Source: Pseudomonadota bacterium | GTDB lineage: Bacteria; Pseudomonadota; Gammaproteobacteria; Steroidobacterales; Steroidobacteraceae | Reading direction: 5' to 3' | DNA length: 64,000 nt | Assembly: GCA_018241425.1 (NCBI GenBank) | Contig: JAFEDU010000002.1 | Location: forward strand, 1,054,001-1,118,000 | Shown here: in pieces, positions 32,687 to 41,774 of the stretch | Layout of the letters: each line of letters starts with the position of its first letter | Numbering within the stretch: the stretch's first letter is position 1 | Program-made: the position numbers and the translations under genes | Notes under the pieces: model-generated | What the model was told of the DNA's origin: nothing | The model's database searches: none | Seen by the model: only the letters and a program-made list of their open reading frames with translations

Positions 32687-35134
32687 CTACTTGATGGTGT
32701 ACTTGGCGCTTGCGGTGGCGGACTTCTGGTAGCCGGTCGCGATGGCATTGGCCTTGACGGTCTCGCTGCTGCCGACCGTGATCGGGGTGCTGTAGACCGC
32801 CGATGAGGTGCTGGGGTTGGTGCCGTCGGTGGTGTAGTAGATGGTCGCCGACGGGGTGAGGTCGGTGATCGACACGGTCTGGGCACCCGTATAGGTCCCG
32901 GCCTTGAGGGACAGTGCAGGCGTCGCCACGGGGGCTCCCTTGCCCGCGACAATGAAGGTCTGGTAGCCGAACACCGCGCAGCCGTTCCAGCCGGAGGGGA
33001 AGTTCTCCACGTATACCTGGAAGGCTCCCGCGTTCGCCACGTCAGCCGCGGTCATCGGGATGACGATCTTGGTGGCCGTCACGGAGCTCGGCGTGCGGTA
33101 CTGGCCGTTGGCATACACGACGCTGGCGCTGGTGAATCCGGTGCCGGTCAGGGTCATGTTGAAGGCCTTGCCGCCGGCCGTCCCGGAGGCGGGCTTCAGG
33201 CTCGTCAGGGCGAGCGGCGTTGCCACGGTGTTGAAGTTCGCGAACGCCAGCGTTTCGTCCTTGGCGGTCAGGGCGTACGGCGTGGTCGTGCCCTTCGCGT
33301 CATAGCTCCACCCGGCGAACGCCCAGCCATTGTCCGGGGTCTCGGTGAGCGACAGCTTCTGGCCGGTGGGATAGAAGCCATCCCCGGTCGGGGAGGCCGG
33401 TGATACCTGTGCACTGCCACCGCAGGGCGGGTAGTTGAAGTTATTGGCCGGACGGAACTGCGGCTGCACGGTCGCGATGAAGGCCTTCCCGGCGGCCGGC
33501 AGTGCGGCGGTCGTGTGGGATACGGCGCCGCCGTCGCTCCACTTGGTGAACTGGTAGCGTGAGTTGACGCTGTACGGGTATTCCGCCGCGTCCACCGCCA
33601 GCGTGTGGGTACTTCCGGTGGTCCAGGCGGGGTCGTAGAACGATGAGAAGTTGCGCGGGGTGGCCGTGTATTGCCCATCGACGTAGGCATAGAGGTTCGA
33701 GCTGAAGGTCTCCGGCTGCACGTCGACGGTGAACACCGGCGTGCTGGAGAATTCCACCGTCAGGTTCACCGCGTTGCCCGTATCCGGGACGTTGAAGGTC
33801 TTGGGGTTGGCGCCGAGCCCGCCCGGCAGCCAGAACGGGCTGTTGTTGTACTCATAGAAGGCCCAGCCCGAGTTGGGCGTCGCCGTCAGCGTCGCCTGGG
33901 AACGCGCCACCAGGAAACTGCTGGAGCTGCCGGCGTAGGTCTGCGGCTGCGGGGACACGGCAACCTGGCCGGTGGCGGAGGGGTAGATCGCGGCGGTGTA
34001 CGGCACGAGCTCGATGAAGTTCGCAGAGTAGGTCGCAAGTAGCGGTGAGGTCGTCGGGAAGGTCGGGCTGCCGTTGCCGGGGGTCACGGTGATCACGTGA
34101 CTCTGCGTCGTGCTGTCGTTCCAGCGGCCGTAGCTGTAGTAGTAGGTGGCCGCCACCGCGGGATTGCTGTTCACCACGTAGCCGGAGAGCATCTGCACGC
34201 CCGCAGGCACGTCCAGCGTGTGGCTCGACCACAGCGGCCACGCGTAAGTCTGCGGCGTCGTCACGGTGACGCCATCGACGATCACGCTGAGCCCGACCGG
34301 GTTTGAGGTCACCGTCACCTGCGTCGGTGCCGCGCCGTAGAGGCGCAGGATGGTCTCCTTGTCGCCGGCGGAGTAGTCGAACGCCGGCTGCGCGGCGCCA
34401 CCCGAGACCGGTTGGGCGGGGATGCCTGAGTACCCCGCCAGCGGGATGCCGGCGGGGATCGATTCGATCACCGGCTGGCCGTTACGGGTGAACGCATACG
34501 GGACGTACTCCATCACCGAGGCGTAGTCGTAGGGCCCGAGCACCTGCTGGTCGTCGGTCGCGATGAGGAAGTTGCCCCAGGACCCCTTGATCACGTTCGC
34601 GTAGTTGACGCTCACGTAGGTGTTGCGGTCCGGCCGGGTGTGCTCGTGCCACAGGCCGATCACGTGCCCCATCTCGTGCAGCAGCGTCCCCACGTTGCAG
34701 CGGGTCGAGCCCGTCATCGGCTGTGCCGGCACGGCTTCGTAGCCCTCGTTGGCTTCGCAGATCCCGGTGCTGTCCGATGCGTTCAGGTTGATGTCGACGT
34801 AGTTGGGTCCGGCGGAGGCCGTCCATGCGACCCACTGGATGACGCCGGGAAAGTCCGCGTTGAACTGCGCGATGGCGGCCTGGATGGCGGGTGTCGCGTT
34901 CGGGTCGGACGCCGGGTCGATGAGGTAGTAGACCGTCGCAACGCCGGCCACCTTCGGCCACAAGTACTGGGGGTAGGCGATGGTGTAGGCATCCGGGGTC
35001 GGCAGCGCCAGGGCCGGGGCCGGACCGTGCACGCCTCCGTACGGGGTGGCGCTGCCTGCGGCAGGCTGGGCGGAAGAGCCAAGGCTCGCAGCACTGGCGG
35101 CGAGCACGAGAGCGGTTGTCAGGATAGGGCGCAT
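32687..35134 (-). CDS. Secreted astacin-type (M12A) zinc metalloprotease with C-terminal binding domains
   Basis: 815 residues with a signal peptide (MRPILTTALVLAASAASL). The catalytic domain (about 55-270) holds HEMGHVIGLWHEHTRPDR: zinc ligands His153, His157 and His163, catalytic Glu154. The Met-turn reads SVMEY (208 region) in place of the usual SxMHY. Residues about 380-640 are beta-rich repeats with Tyr/Asn-rich strands. A TIG/IPT-like domain (about 640-720) precedes a C-terminal CHB_HEX_C domain (IYYTTDGTNPS). It should cut extracellular proteins or glycan-bound proteins; the tail domains probably bind carbohydrate. No inhibitor gene is adjacent. Confidence 0.85.
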   Translation of the reverse strand: MRPILTTALVLAASAASLGSSAQPAAGSATPYGGVHGPAPALALPTPDAYTIAYPQYLWPKVAGVATVYYLIDPASDPNATPAIQAAIAQFNADFPGVIQWVAWTASAGPNYVDINLNASDSTGICEANEGYEAVPAQPMTGSTRCNVGTLLHEMGHVIGLWHEHTRPDRNTYVSVNYANVIKGSWGNFLIATDDQQVLGPYDYASVMEYVPYAFTRNGQPVIESIPAGIPLAGYSGIPAQPVSGGAAQPAFDYSAGDKETILRLYGAAPTQVTVTSNPVGLSVIVDGVTVTTPQTYAWPLWSSHTLDVPAGVQMLSGYVVNSNPAVAATYYYSYGRWNDSTTQSHVITVTPGNGSPTFPTTSPLLATYSANFIELVPYTAAIYPSATGQVAVSPQPQTYAGSSSSFLVARSQATLTATPNSGWAFYEYNNSPFWLPGGLGANPKTFNVPDTGNAVNLTVEFSSTPVFTVDVQPETFSSNLYAYVDGQYTATPRNFSSFYDPAWTTGSTHTLAVDAAEYPYSVNSRYQFTKWSDGGAVSHTTAALPAAGKAFIATVQPQFRPANNFNYPPCGGSAQVSPASPTGDGFYPTGQKLSLTETPDNGWAFAGWSYDAKGTTTPYALTAKDETLAFANFNTVATPLALTSLKPASGTAGGKAFNMTLTGTGFTSASVVYANGQYRTPSSVTATKIVIPMTAADVANAGAFQVYVENFPSGWNGCAVFGYQTFIVAGKGAPVATPALSLKAGTYTGAQTVSITDLTPSATIYYTTDGTNPSTSSAVYSTPITVGSSETVKANAIATGYQKSATASAKYTIK

Positions 35135-35288
35135 CGGTGACTCCAGGAGACCCGGCGATTTTTCGCGGTACTGTGCCTCGCGAAATTACCGTGCGCAAGC
35201 GCTGCGACGGCGAACGAGGGTGTTAGTGTTGGCGCGAAGAAGTGCCGTCGTGCCGCAGTGTCGGAGAACCTTACACTGCATCAGGATG

Positions 35289-35852
35289 TCATTCGCGCAG
35301 GCGGATCTCGCCGGCGTTGCGCGGATAGCGTCCCCGCTTGTCGGCGTAGTACGCCCTGATCCGGGCGAGATCCGCGCCCGGATCTCCCGTCAGGTCGAGG
35401 TACTGCTCGATACCTATTGTTTTGGTTGAGTAGTCGATGAAACCCAGACCCACGGGCAGCTGGCCCGCACGCGCGATCCGGTAGAAGCCCGACTTCCAGT
35501 GGTCGGTGTAGGCGCGCGTCCCCTCGGGGGCCATCCCGAGCCACATGAAGTCGTGGCGCGAGAACTCGCGCAGGAGGGTGTCGACGAATCCCGTCGGGTC
35601 GCGCCGGTTGACGGGTATGCCGCCCAGGCGCAGGAGCAGCCCGCGGAACGGCCAGCGGAACAGGGAGTCCTTGCCGAGCCAGCGCAGCGGCAGTCCTGTC
35701 GTGGCCTTGTAGAGAATCGCCGTCGGGAAGTCCCAGTTGGAGGTGTGGGGGTAGACGAGGATTATTCCCCGTGCGGACGGCGGGGGCACGAACACGCCGC
35801 GCCACCCGCACAGGCGCAAGGTCAGCTGCGACAGGCGCTGCGCCAGCGTCAT
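35289..35852 (-). CDS. PlsC-like lysophospholipid acyltransferase
   Basis: 187 residues starting MTLAQRLSQL; a TTG 9 bp upstream is too near the GGAGGGGG site to be favoured. The acyltransferase HX4D motif is HTSNWD, followed by DSLFRWPFRGLLLRLGGIPVNR and the EGTR motif (MAPEGTR), all typical of the PlsC superfamily. It probably transfers an acyl group to lysophospholipid or to a lipid-A-like or other acceptor. It is upstream of the astacin gene on the same strand and divergent from the aminotransferase gene. Confidence 0.87.
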   Translation of the reverse strand: MTLAQRLSQLTLRLCGWRGVFVPPPSARGIILVYPHTSNWDFPTAILYKATTGLPLRWLGKDSLFRWPFRGLLLRLGGIPVNRRDPTGFVDTLLREFSRHDFMWLGMAPEGTRAYTDHWKSGFYRIARAGQLPVGLGFIDYSTKTIGIEQYLDLTGDPGADLARIRAYYADKRGRYPRNAGEIRLRE

Positions 35853-35976
35853 TGATCCCAAAGCCCCCTCCCGACGATCCCGATCTTCCCACGATTCGCG
35901 TGCGGCGGTGGCAGCGAATCGGTAGGTGCACAGCGATGCGATAAGCTGCGCGCGCGAACCTCGGAGGGATTCAACG

Positions 35977-37314
35977 GTGGCCAGCGGCGGCGGAAGCGGA
36001 TTCGGGCTTTCGGACCTGAGCCGGATCGCGTACGGCAGGGGATCGTACGTGTACGACGAGTCGGGGAAGGCCTACCTGGACGGCTCGGGCGGGCCCGCGG
36101 TGTTCTGCCTGGGGCATGCGCACCCGGAGGTCAACGCGGCCATCACCCGCCAGCTGGAGTCGATCGCCTACGCGTACCGCTACCTGTTCTCCAGTGCCGC
36201 GCTCGAGCAGCTGACCGAAATGATCCTCAGGCTCTGCGGGGCCGGCTTCCGCGATGTCATCTACACCGCCGACGGTTCGGAGTCCGTGGAGTCGGCCCTC
36301 AAGGTTGGCCTGCAGTTCTACGCGGCACGCGGCCAGATGAAGAAGCGCCACTTCATTGCCCGGCAGCGCTCCTGGCATGGCAACACCCTGGGGGCCTTGT
36401 CGATGTCCGGATTCGCCGCGCGACGGCACGCCTTCGAGGGGAGCCTCCTGGATGTGACGTTCGTCTCCGCGGCGAACGCCTATCGTCCGCCCGCGGGCTG
36501 CGCGCCGGAGGCGCTTGCCGCTCACCTCGCGCAGGAGCTCGAGCAGGCGATCGTGGCGGCGGGACCTGAGCGCGTGGCGGGCTTCATCTTCGAACCGGTC
36601 GTTGGTGCCGCCGGCGGCGTGGTGCCGGCCCCGCAAGGCTATGCCGCGGCCGTGCAGGCGGTCTGCCGGCGTCACGATGTTCTTCTGATCGCAGATGAGG
36701 TGATGTGCGGGGCCGGGCGTACCGGCACGTGGCGCGCCCTCGAACACGACGGGGTGGTCCCGGACCTCATGTGCGTCGCCAAGGGACTGGCTGGCGGCTA
36801 CATCCCGCTGGGTGCGACCGTGGTGGGTGAGGCGGTCGCCGCAACCATCCTCGATCAGGATGGCGCGTACATGACGGGCCACACGTTCTCCGGGCACACG
36901 GCGGCCTGTGCCGCAGGATTGGCCGTTCAGCGCATCATCGAGCGCGATGGACTCCTCGCGCGGGTGCGGACCACCGGCGCGGCGTTTAAGGCAAGCCTGC
37001 GGGAATCACTCGCGCGCTTCACCGAGGTAGGGGACGTCCGCGGACGGGGATTCTTCGTTGGCGTGGAGCTGGTCGCAGATCCGCGCACGCGCGCCCCTTT
37101 CCCGGTGGGGCGCGGGTTGAGCTACGACATCGGCCAACGGGCGTTCAACGACGGCCTCATCTGCTATCCCTGTTCAGGGAACGTCGATGGCTCGGCCGGC
37201 GACACGATCATCCTCGCCCCGCCGTACAACGCCACGGACGGCGAGCTCGAGGAAATCATCGTCAAGCTGACGCGGGCTGTCGAGGCGGCCCTTAAGGCAG
37301 GTCCGCGCGCCTAG
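35977..37314 (+). CDS. Class III PLP-dependent aminotransferase
   Basis: 445 residues. A GTG start at 35977 has GGAGGG 8 bp upstream; an ATG 51 bp earlier has no good site. The PLP lysine is Lys269 in [15 protein letters not shown], and the motif [15 protein letters not shown] gives the Asp that contacts the pyridine ring; [10 protein letters not shown] binds the phosphate. Class III members act on omega-amines, beta-alanine, ornithine-type or aminolevulinate-type substrates. It is convergent with a BKACE-family gene, overlapping by 4 bp, so both may process an amino-acid breakdown intermediate. Confidence 0.9.
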   Translation: MASGGGSGFGLSDLSRIAYGRGSYVYDESGKAYLDGSGGPAVFCLGHAHPEVNAAITRQLESIAYAYRYLFSSAALEQLTEMILRLCGAGFRDVIYTADGSESVESALKVGLQFYAARGQMKKRHFIARQRSWHGNTLGALSMSGFAARRHAFEGSLLDVTFVSAANAYRPPAGCAPEALAAHLAQELEQAIVAAGPERVAGFIFEPVVGAAGGVVPAPQGYAAAVQAVCRRHDVLLIADEVMCGAGRTGTWRALEHDGVVPDLMCVAKGLAGGYIPLGATVVGEAVAATILDQDGAYMTGHTFSGHTAACAAGLAVQRIIERDGLLARVRTTGAAFKASLRESLARFTEVGDVRGRGFFVGVELVADPRTRAPFPVGRGLSYDIGQRAFNDGLICYPCSGNVDGSAGDTIILAPPYNATDGELEEIIVKLTRAVEAALKAGPRA

Positions 37315-38201
37315 GCCGGTCGCATCGCCGGCAGGGCGAGTAGGGTGCGCGCCTCGGCGGAAGACATCACCCGCGCGCCGAGGGACTCCACGATCTGTAC
37401 CGCGCGCTCGACCAGCTGGCCATTCGTGGCGAGGACGCCGCGTCCGAGGTAGAGATTGTCCTCCAGGCCGACGCGTGGGTTGCCGCCCAGGAGCACGGTC
37501 TGGGCGACCATCGGCATCTGCATGCGACCGACGCCAAAGGCCGACCAGGTGACCCCGGCGGGCAGCGCCTGCTGCATCGCGAACATCGCAGCCGGCGTGG
37601 CCGGGGCGCCGAAGCGGATGCCCAGGCACAGCTGGAACAGCGCGCGCGTATCGAGCAGCCCTTCCTTCATCAGCTCGCGCGCGAGCTCGATGTGCCCGAG
37701 CTCGAAGACCTCGACCTCAGGACGTACGCCGCAGTCCCGGTAGGCGCGCGCCATCTGCCGCAGGAATTCCGGCGTGGTGCCATAGAGCAGTTCATCGAAA
37801 TTGAGGGAGCCGCAGTCCAGCGTGCCGATCTCCGGACGCAGGGCGGTGATGTGGGCCATGCGCTCCAGGGGGCCGACGAAGTCCGTACCGGCCGCGAACT
37901 CGAGCGGGCGGTCCGCGGGGCCGAAGAGCAGGTCGCCGCCCATGCCCCCGGTCAGGTTGACGATGACGTCCGTGCTCTGCTCGCGCACCCGCTCGTAGAG
38001 CTCGCGGAAGAGGTGCGGATCGCGGCTCGCCTTGCCAGTCTTCGGGTCGCGGACGTGCAGGTGGACGATGGCCGCACCGGCGCGGTGCGCCTCGATCGCG
38101 GCGGCCGCGATCTGGGCAGGCGTGACCGGTACGTGGGGCGACTTCCCGGCCGAGTCCCCGGATCCGGTCACGGCACAGGTAATGAAGACGGCGGGATTCA
38201 T
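37311..38201 (-). CDS. BKACE/DUF849 family beta-keto acid cleavage enzyme
   Basis: 296 residues matching DUF849/BKACE (3-keto-5-aminohexanoate cleavage type). Conserved parts are the N-terminal [37 protein letters not shown] with the zinc-binding Hx[25 protein letters not shown] and [13 protein letters not shown]. Members join a beta-keto acid with acetyl-CoA in an aldol-like exchange using zinc. The particular acid is unknown. The gene converges on the aminotransferase gene. Confidence 0.9.
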   Translation of the reverse strand: MNPAVFITCAVTGSGDSAGKSPHVPVTPAQIAAAAIEAHRAGAAIVHLHVRDPKTGKASRDPHLFRELYERVREQSTDVIVNLTGGMGGDLLFGPADRPLEFAAGTDFVGPLERMAHITALRPEIGTLDCGSLNFDELLYGTTPEFLRQMARAYRDCGVRPEVEVFELGHIELARELMKEGLLDTRALFQLCLGIRFGAPATPAAMFAMQQALPAGVTWSAFGVGRMQMPMVAQTVLLGGNPRVGLEDNLYLGRGVLATNGQLVERAVQIVESLGARVMSSAEARTLLALPAMRPA

Positions 38202-38214
38202 GCTCGGGATCTGG

Positions 38215-38472
38215 TCAATACAAGAAGAAGTCGAACAACGCGAGCAGCGAGCCGACCAGGACCAGCACGAGGGCCGCGTAGAACCCCGACTTGAAATAGC
38301 GGTACTGCCGGTCGGTCTCGTCGGTCCCGATATAGGTATATCCGCCTCGGGTTTCCCAGGTGCCTTTCTTCAGGTATCCCCGCGCGTCTGCCGGAAACCA
38401 GATGAGCATCAGTGATCCGGCAAGTCCCGAGACCACGCCGAGGATTCCCGGGAGATGAGCGATATGGGGCAT
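38215..38472 (-). CDS. Small two-helix membrane protein
   Basis: 85 residues, [12 protein letters not shown]. Two predicted transmembrane helices (about 9-26 and 66-84) flank a charged middle part ([31 protein letters not shown]). It ends 13 bp before the BKACE start and is on the same strand. The ribosome site is weak and another frame is open here, so the gene call is moderate. Function unknown. Confidence 0.5.
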   Translation of the reverse strand: MPHIAHLPGILGVVSGLAGSLMLIWFPADARGYLKKGTWETRGGYTYIGTDETDRQYRYFKSGFYAALVLVLVGSLLALFDFFLY

Positions 38473-38671
38473 AGGCCGCCATGATGCGCCCTCAGGGCGT
38501 TCCCCGCCCGGCTTGCGGGGCGCATACGCGAGGTGGGGAGGCGATCGGTTGCAGCGACCCGGGCTGGCCGGGTGGGCGGTTCTGTGAACCGGCTCCCATA
38601 TCGGGCGGCACGGAACCCCAAGGTTTTTGGGCTTCCGCCGATACCCGTGCTGGGTCACTCCAGATTCAAGT

Positions 38672-38692
38672 CCCGCGGTTGCATACCGCGGG
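38672..38692 (+). promoter_or_regulatory. Perfect hairpin next to the ribosome site of glgP
   Basis: CCCGCGGT (38672-38679), loop TGCAT, ACCGCGGG (38685-38692) form a perfect 8-bp stem. It ends within the GGGGGAG ribosome site of glgP, 11 bp before the ATG at 38704, so folding would hide the site. This might control translation, for instance as a thermosensor. It is inference; no covariation data are available. Confidence 0.4.
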
Positions 38693-38703
38693 GGAGCCTG
38701 TCG

Positions 38704-41211
38704 ATGAGCGTACCGAAGCACGAGCTGGCGCCGCAGGAAGCGGACGATCTCCTGAGTTCGACCATGGCCAGGCGCCTGGACCGCCTGGGCCTGACTGCGC
38801 ACGTCGACCAGTGGGCCGAGCGTTACCTCTTATGCCAGCATCTGGTCGATCCCCTGGATGCCAAGTCGCGCCAGCGCTTCGAGGCGACCAGCCGGTTCAT
38901 CCGCGACCTCGTGGCGCACCGGTGGGTCAAGACGCGTCGTGCCCGGGACGAGGCCGCGTCCAAGCGCATCCACTACCTGTCGATGGAGTTCCTGCTGGGG
39001 CGCACGTTGCGCAACAACATGATGAACCTGGCCGCGGAGCCCCTGGTGCGCGAAGCGCTCGACAAGCAGGGCTGGGACCTGGAGGCCCTGCTGGAAGAGG
39101 AGTCGGACGCCGGACTAGGGAACGGCGGCCTCGGCCGCCTGGCCGCCTGCTTCATCGACTCCCTGGCCACGCTGCAGTACCCGGCCATCGGCTATGGGCT
39201 GCGTTACGAGTACGGCATCTTCCGCCAGGCCATCCGCGAGGACGCGCAGGTCGAGCAGCCGGACAACTGGCTGCGCAGCACTGACCCCTGGGAGATCGCC
39301 CGGCCCGGCAAGCTCTATGCCGTGCCCCTGAACGCGACTTTCGAGCTGCGGCGCTCGTCCCTTAAGTTCACGCCCAACAGGCCCGGGCACCTCCTGGGCA
39401 TGGCCTACGACCGCCCCGTGGTGGGTTACGGCGCCAAGTGCGTGAATACCCTGAGGCTATGGGCCGCCGCCGCGCCGCAGTCCTTCGACTTCGCCGAGTT
39501 CTCGCGCGGGGACTTTGCCGGCGCCGTCATCGAGAACGTCGCGGCGGAGTCGATCACCCGGGTGCTGTACCCGGATGACTCGACCGAAGCCGGACGTGCG
39601 CTGCGCTTCCTGCAGCAGTACTTCATGGTCAGCTGCTCGCTGCAGGACATCATCTCCCGCTTCCGCAAGGACGACACGGCCGGCTGGGCCGCGCTGCCGC
39701 AGCGGGTTGCCGTGCAGATGAACGACACGCATCCGGCCCTGTGCGTGGCAGAGCTCATGCGGATCCTGCTCGACCAGGCGCAGCTTCCCTGGGAAGAGGC
39801 CTGGGCGCTGACCTTGCGGACGCTGGCCTACACCAACCACACCCTGTTGCCCGAGGCGCTCGAGAAGTGGCCGGTCGACCTGTTCGAGCTCATGATTCCC
39901 CGGCAGCTGGAGATCATCTACGAGATCAACCGCCGCTTCCTGGATGACGTTCGGCGCCTGCATCCCGGCGACGAGGAGCGCATCCGGCGGGTGAGCCTGA
40001 TCGAAGAGGAGCCGGTGCGCCGGGTACGCATGGCGCACCTCGCGGTCGTGGGTTCCCACAGCACCAACGGCGTCGCCGAGATCCATTCGGACCTCCTCAA
40101 GACCCATGTACTGAAGGACTTTGCGGAGCTGTTCCCCGGGCGCTTCAGCAACAAGACCAACGGCGTCACCCCGCGTCGCTGGCTGCAGCAGGCCAATCCC
40201 GCCCTTTCAAGGCTGATCACCGAGACGGTCGGGCACGGCTGGGTAACCGACCTCGATCGCCTGCGCGAGCTGCTGCCGCTCGCCCAGGACGCCGGCTTCA
40301 GGGCGGAGTTCTGCGAGGCGAAGCGCTCGAGCAAGCTCGCCTTCGCCCGCTGGCTGCGCCAGGCGCACGGGGTCGTGGTCGATCCCGAGTCGATCTTCGA
40401 CAGCCAGGTCAAGCGCATCCACGAGTACAAGCGGCAGCTGCTCAACGTCCTGCACATCGTCGTGCTCTACAACCGGCTGCGGGCCGGCACGAGCGGCCAG
40501 GTAAACCCGCATACCTTCCTGTTCGCGGGTAAGGCCGCACCGGCCTACCACTTTGCCAAGCTCATCATCAAGCTCATCAACCGTGTCGCGGCCACGATCA
40601 ATGCGGACCCCGCGGTCCACGGGCAGCTGCAGGTCGTGTTCCTGCCGGAGTACAACGTGAGCCTGGCCGAGCGCCTGATCCCGGCAAGCGACGTCTCGGA
40701 GCAGATCTCGACGGCGGGCTACGAGGCCAGTGGCACCGGCAACATGAAGTTCATGATGAATGGTGCCCTCACGATCGGGACCCGCGACGGCGCGACCATC
40801 GAGATGGCCGCCGAGGCCGGCGAGGAGAACTTCTTCCTGTTCGGGCTTACGGCCCGGCAGGTCGCCGAGAGCGCGGGGTGGTACAGCCCGATGTGGCACT
40901 ACACCAACGAGCCGGAAATCCGTGAGGCGCTGGACCTGATCGCGTCCGATCACTTCAGCCGGGGAGAGCGGGGCGTCTTCGAGCCGATCCGCAGTTCACT
41001 GCTCGAGCATGGCGATCACTACCGCCATCTTGCGGATCTCACCGACTACGCGCGCGCCCACAGGGAACTCGACCGCTGCTACGCCGATTCGGTGGCCTGG
41101 ACGACCAAGGCGGTGTGCAACGTAGCCTGCTCCGGAAAGTTCTCGAGCGATCGCACGATCCGCGAATACGCCGAGGGAATCTGGAACCTCAGGCCTGCGC
41201 CGGTCGACTGA
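38704..41211 (+). CDS. glgP: Glycogen/maltodextrin phosphorylase
   Basis: 835 residues, the full length of the family (start MSVPKHELAP, preceded by GGGGGAG). Conserved blocks include RIHYLSMEFLLGRTLRNNMMN, GLGNGGLGRLAACFIDSLATL, QMNDTHPALCVAELMRI, TNGVTPRRWL and IHEYKRQLLNVLHI. The PLP-binding lysine is Lys682 in EASGTGNMKFMMNGAL. It releases glucose-1-phosphate from alpha-1,4-glucan ends using phosphate. The other glycogen genes are not adjacent. It is divergent from the small membrane protein gene and convergent with a lipoprotein gene. Confidence 0.95.
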   Translation: MSVPKHELAPQEADDLLSSTMARRLDRLGLTAHVDQWAERYLLCQHLVDPLDAKSRQRFEATSRFIRDLVAHRWVKTRRARDEAASKRIHYLSMEFLLGRTLRNNMMNLAAEPLVREALDKQGWDLEALLEEESDAGLGNGGLGRLAACFIDSLATLQYPAIGYGLRYEYGIFRQAIREDAQVEQPDNWLRSTDPWEIARPGKLYAVPLNATFELRRSSLKFTPNRPGHLLGMAYDRPVVGYGAKCVNTLRLWAAAAPQSFDFAEFSRGDFAGAVIENVAAESITRVLYPDDSTEAGRALRFLQQYFMVSCSLQDIISRFRKDDTAGWAALPQRVAVQMNDTHPALCVAELMRILLDQAQLPWEEAWALTLRTLAYTNHTLLPEALEKWPVDLFELMIPRQLEIIYEINRRFLDDVRRLHPGDEERIRRVSLIEEEPVRRVRMAHLAVVGSHSTNGVAEIHSDLLKTHVLKDFAELFPGRFSNKTNGVTPRRWLQQANPALSRLITETVGHGWVTDLDRLRELLPLAQDAGFRAEFCEAKRSSKLAFARWLRQAHGVVVDPESIFDSQVKRIHEYKRQLLNVLHIVVLYNRLRAGTSGQVNPHTFLFAGKAAPAYHFAKLIIKLINRVAATINADPAVHGQLQVVFLPEYNVSLAERLIPASDVSEQISTAGYEASGTGNMKFMMNGALTIGTRDGATIEMAAEAGEENFFLFGLTARQVAESAGWYSPMWHYTNEPEIREALDLIASDHFSRGERGVFEPIRSSLLEHGDHYRHLADLTDYARAHRELDRCYADSVAWTTKAVCNVACSGKFSSDRTIREYAEGIWNLRPAPVD

Positions 41212-41260
41212 CCGTGCGTTTTCCCGGTGCGCGCGCCGTGCGGCCCGGACGGTACCGGGC

Positions 41261-41698
41261 TTACTTGGAGCGTCGCCACTCCAGCGTGGTGCACTTCATC
41301 CCGCCATCGGCCACGCACACGAGTTCCGGGCCCCCGCCCATCGACATGGGGTCCGCGAGCCGATAAAAGCTCCAGATCGGGTTCAGCGTCGAAGGGCACG
41401 TTTCCTTGTCCGGGAAGCTGGTATCGGTCGCGCTGATGCAGAACCTAGGCGGGCCGAGCGCATCACTCAGGCGGCCCCGGCTGATCCCATTCAGGGACGA
41501 GACGTCCTTACCGACGCAGGGGGAGGTGAAATCGCGGTTCTTCTGGCCACTGACCGGAATGGCGACGAGGCATTGCCGCAGGGTTTCGAGCAGGGCCTTG
41601 TGCTCGGCATCGTTGCGGAAATTTCCTGAAGTACCGCAGCCGGCCACCAGGAAGCCGGTCGCGGCGGCGGCGACAATAAGAATGAGGCGCAAGTTCAT
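41261..41698 (-). CDS. Lipoprotein, unknown
   Basis: 145 residues with a signal sequence and lipobox (MNLRLILIVAAAATGFLVAGC). The mature part has six further cysteines in pairs (CLVAIPVS, SPCVGKD, FCISATD, ETCPST, VCVADGGMKC) that could form disulfides. No known domain is recognised. It lies 76 bp downstream of the hydrolase-cupin gene on the same strand and converges on glgP. Probably envelope-located; function unknown. Confidence 0.65.
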   Translation of the reverse strand: MNLRLILIVAAAATGFLVAGCGTSGNFRNDAEHKALLETLRQCLVAIPVSGQKNRDFTSPCVGKDVSSLNGISRGRLSDALGPPRFCISATDTSFPDKETCPSTLNPIWSFYRLADPMSMGGGPELVCVADGGMKCTTLEWRRSK

Positions 41699-41774
41699 TC
41701 ACGGATGATGCCACTAGTCATGGCTCGAGGGCACGTCCGCTCCCGATTCGTCGCCGTGGCGCGAGAACCCCCTG

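Noticed and set aside
38660..38692. tRNA-like T-arm before glgP (GATTCAAGTCC)
   Set aside because: The sequence resembles a T-loop, but no acceptor, D-arm or anticodon stem can be folded around it and no CCA follows.
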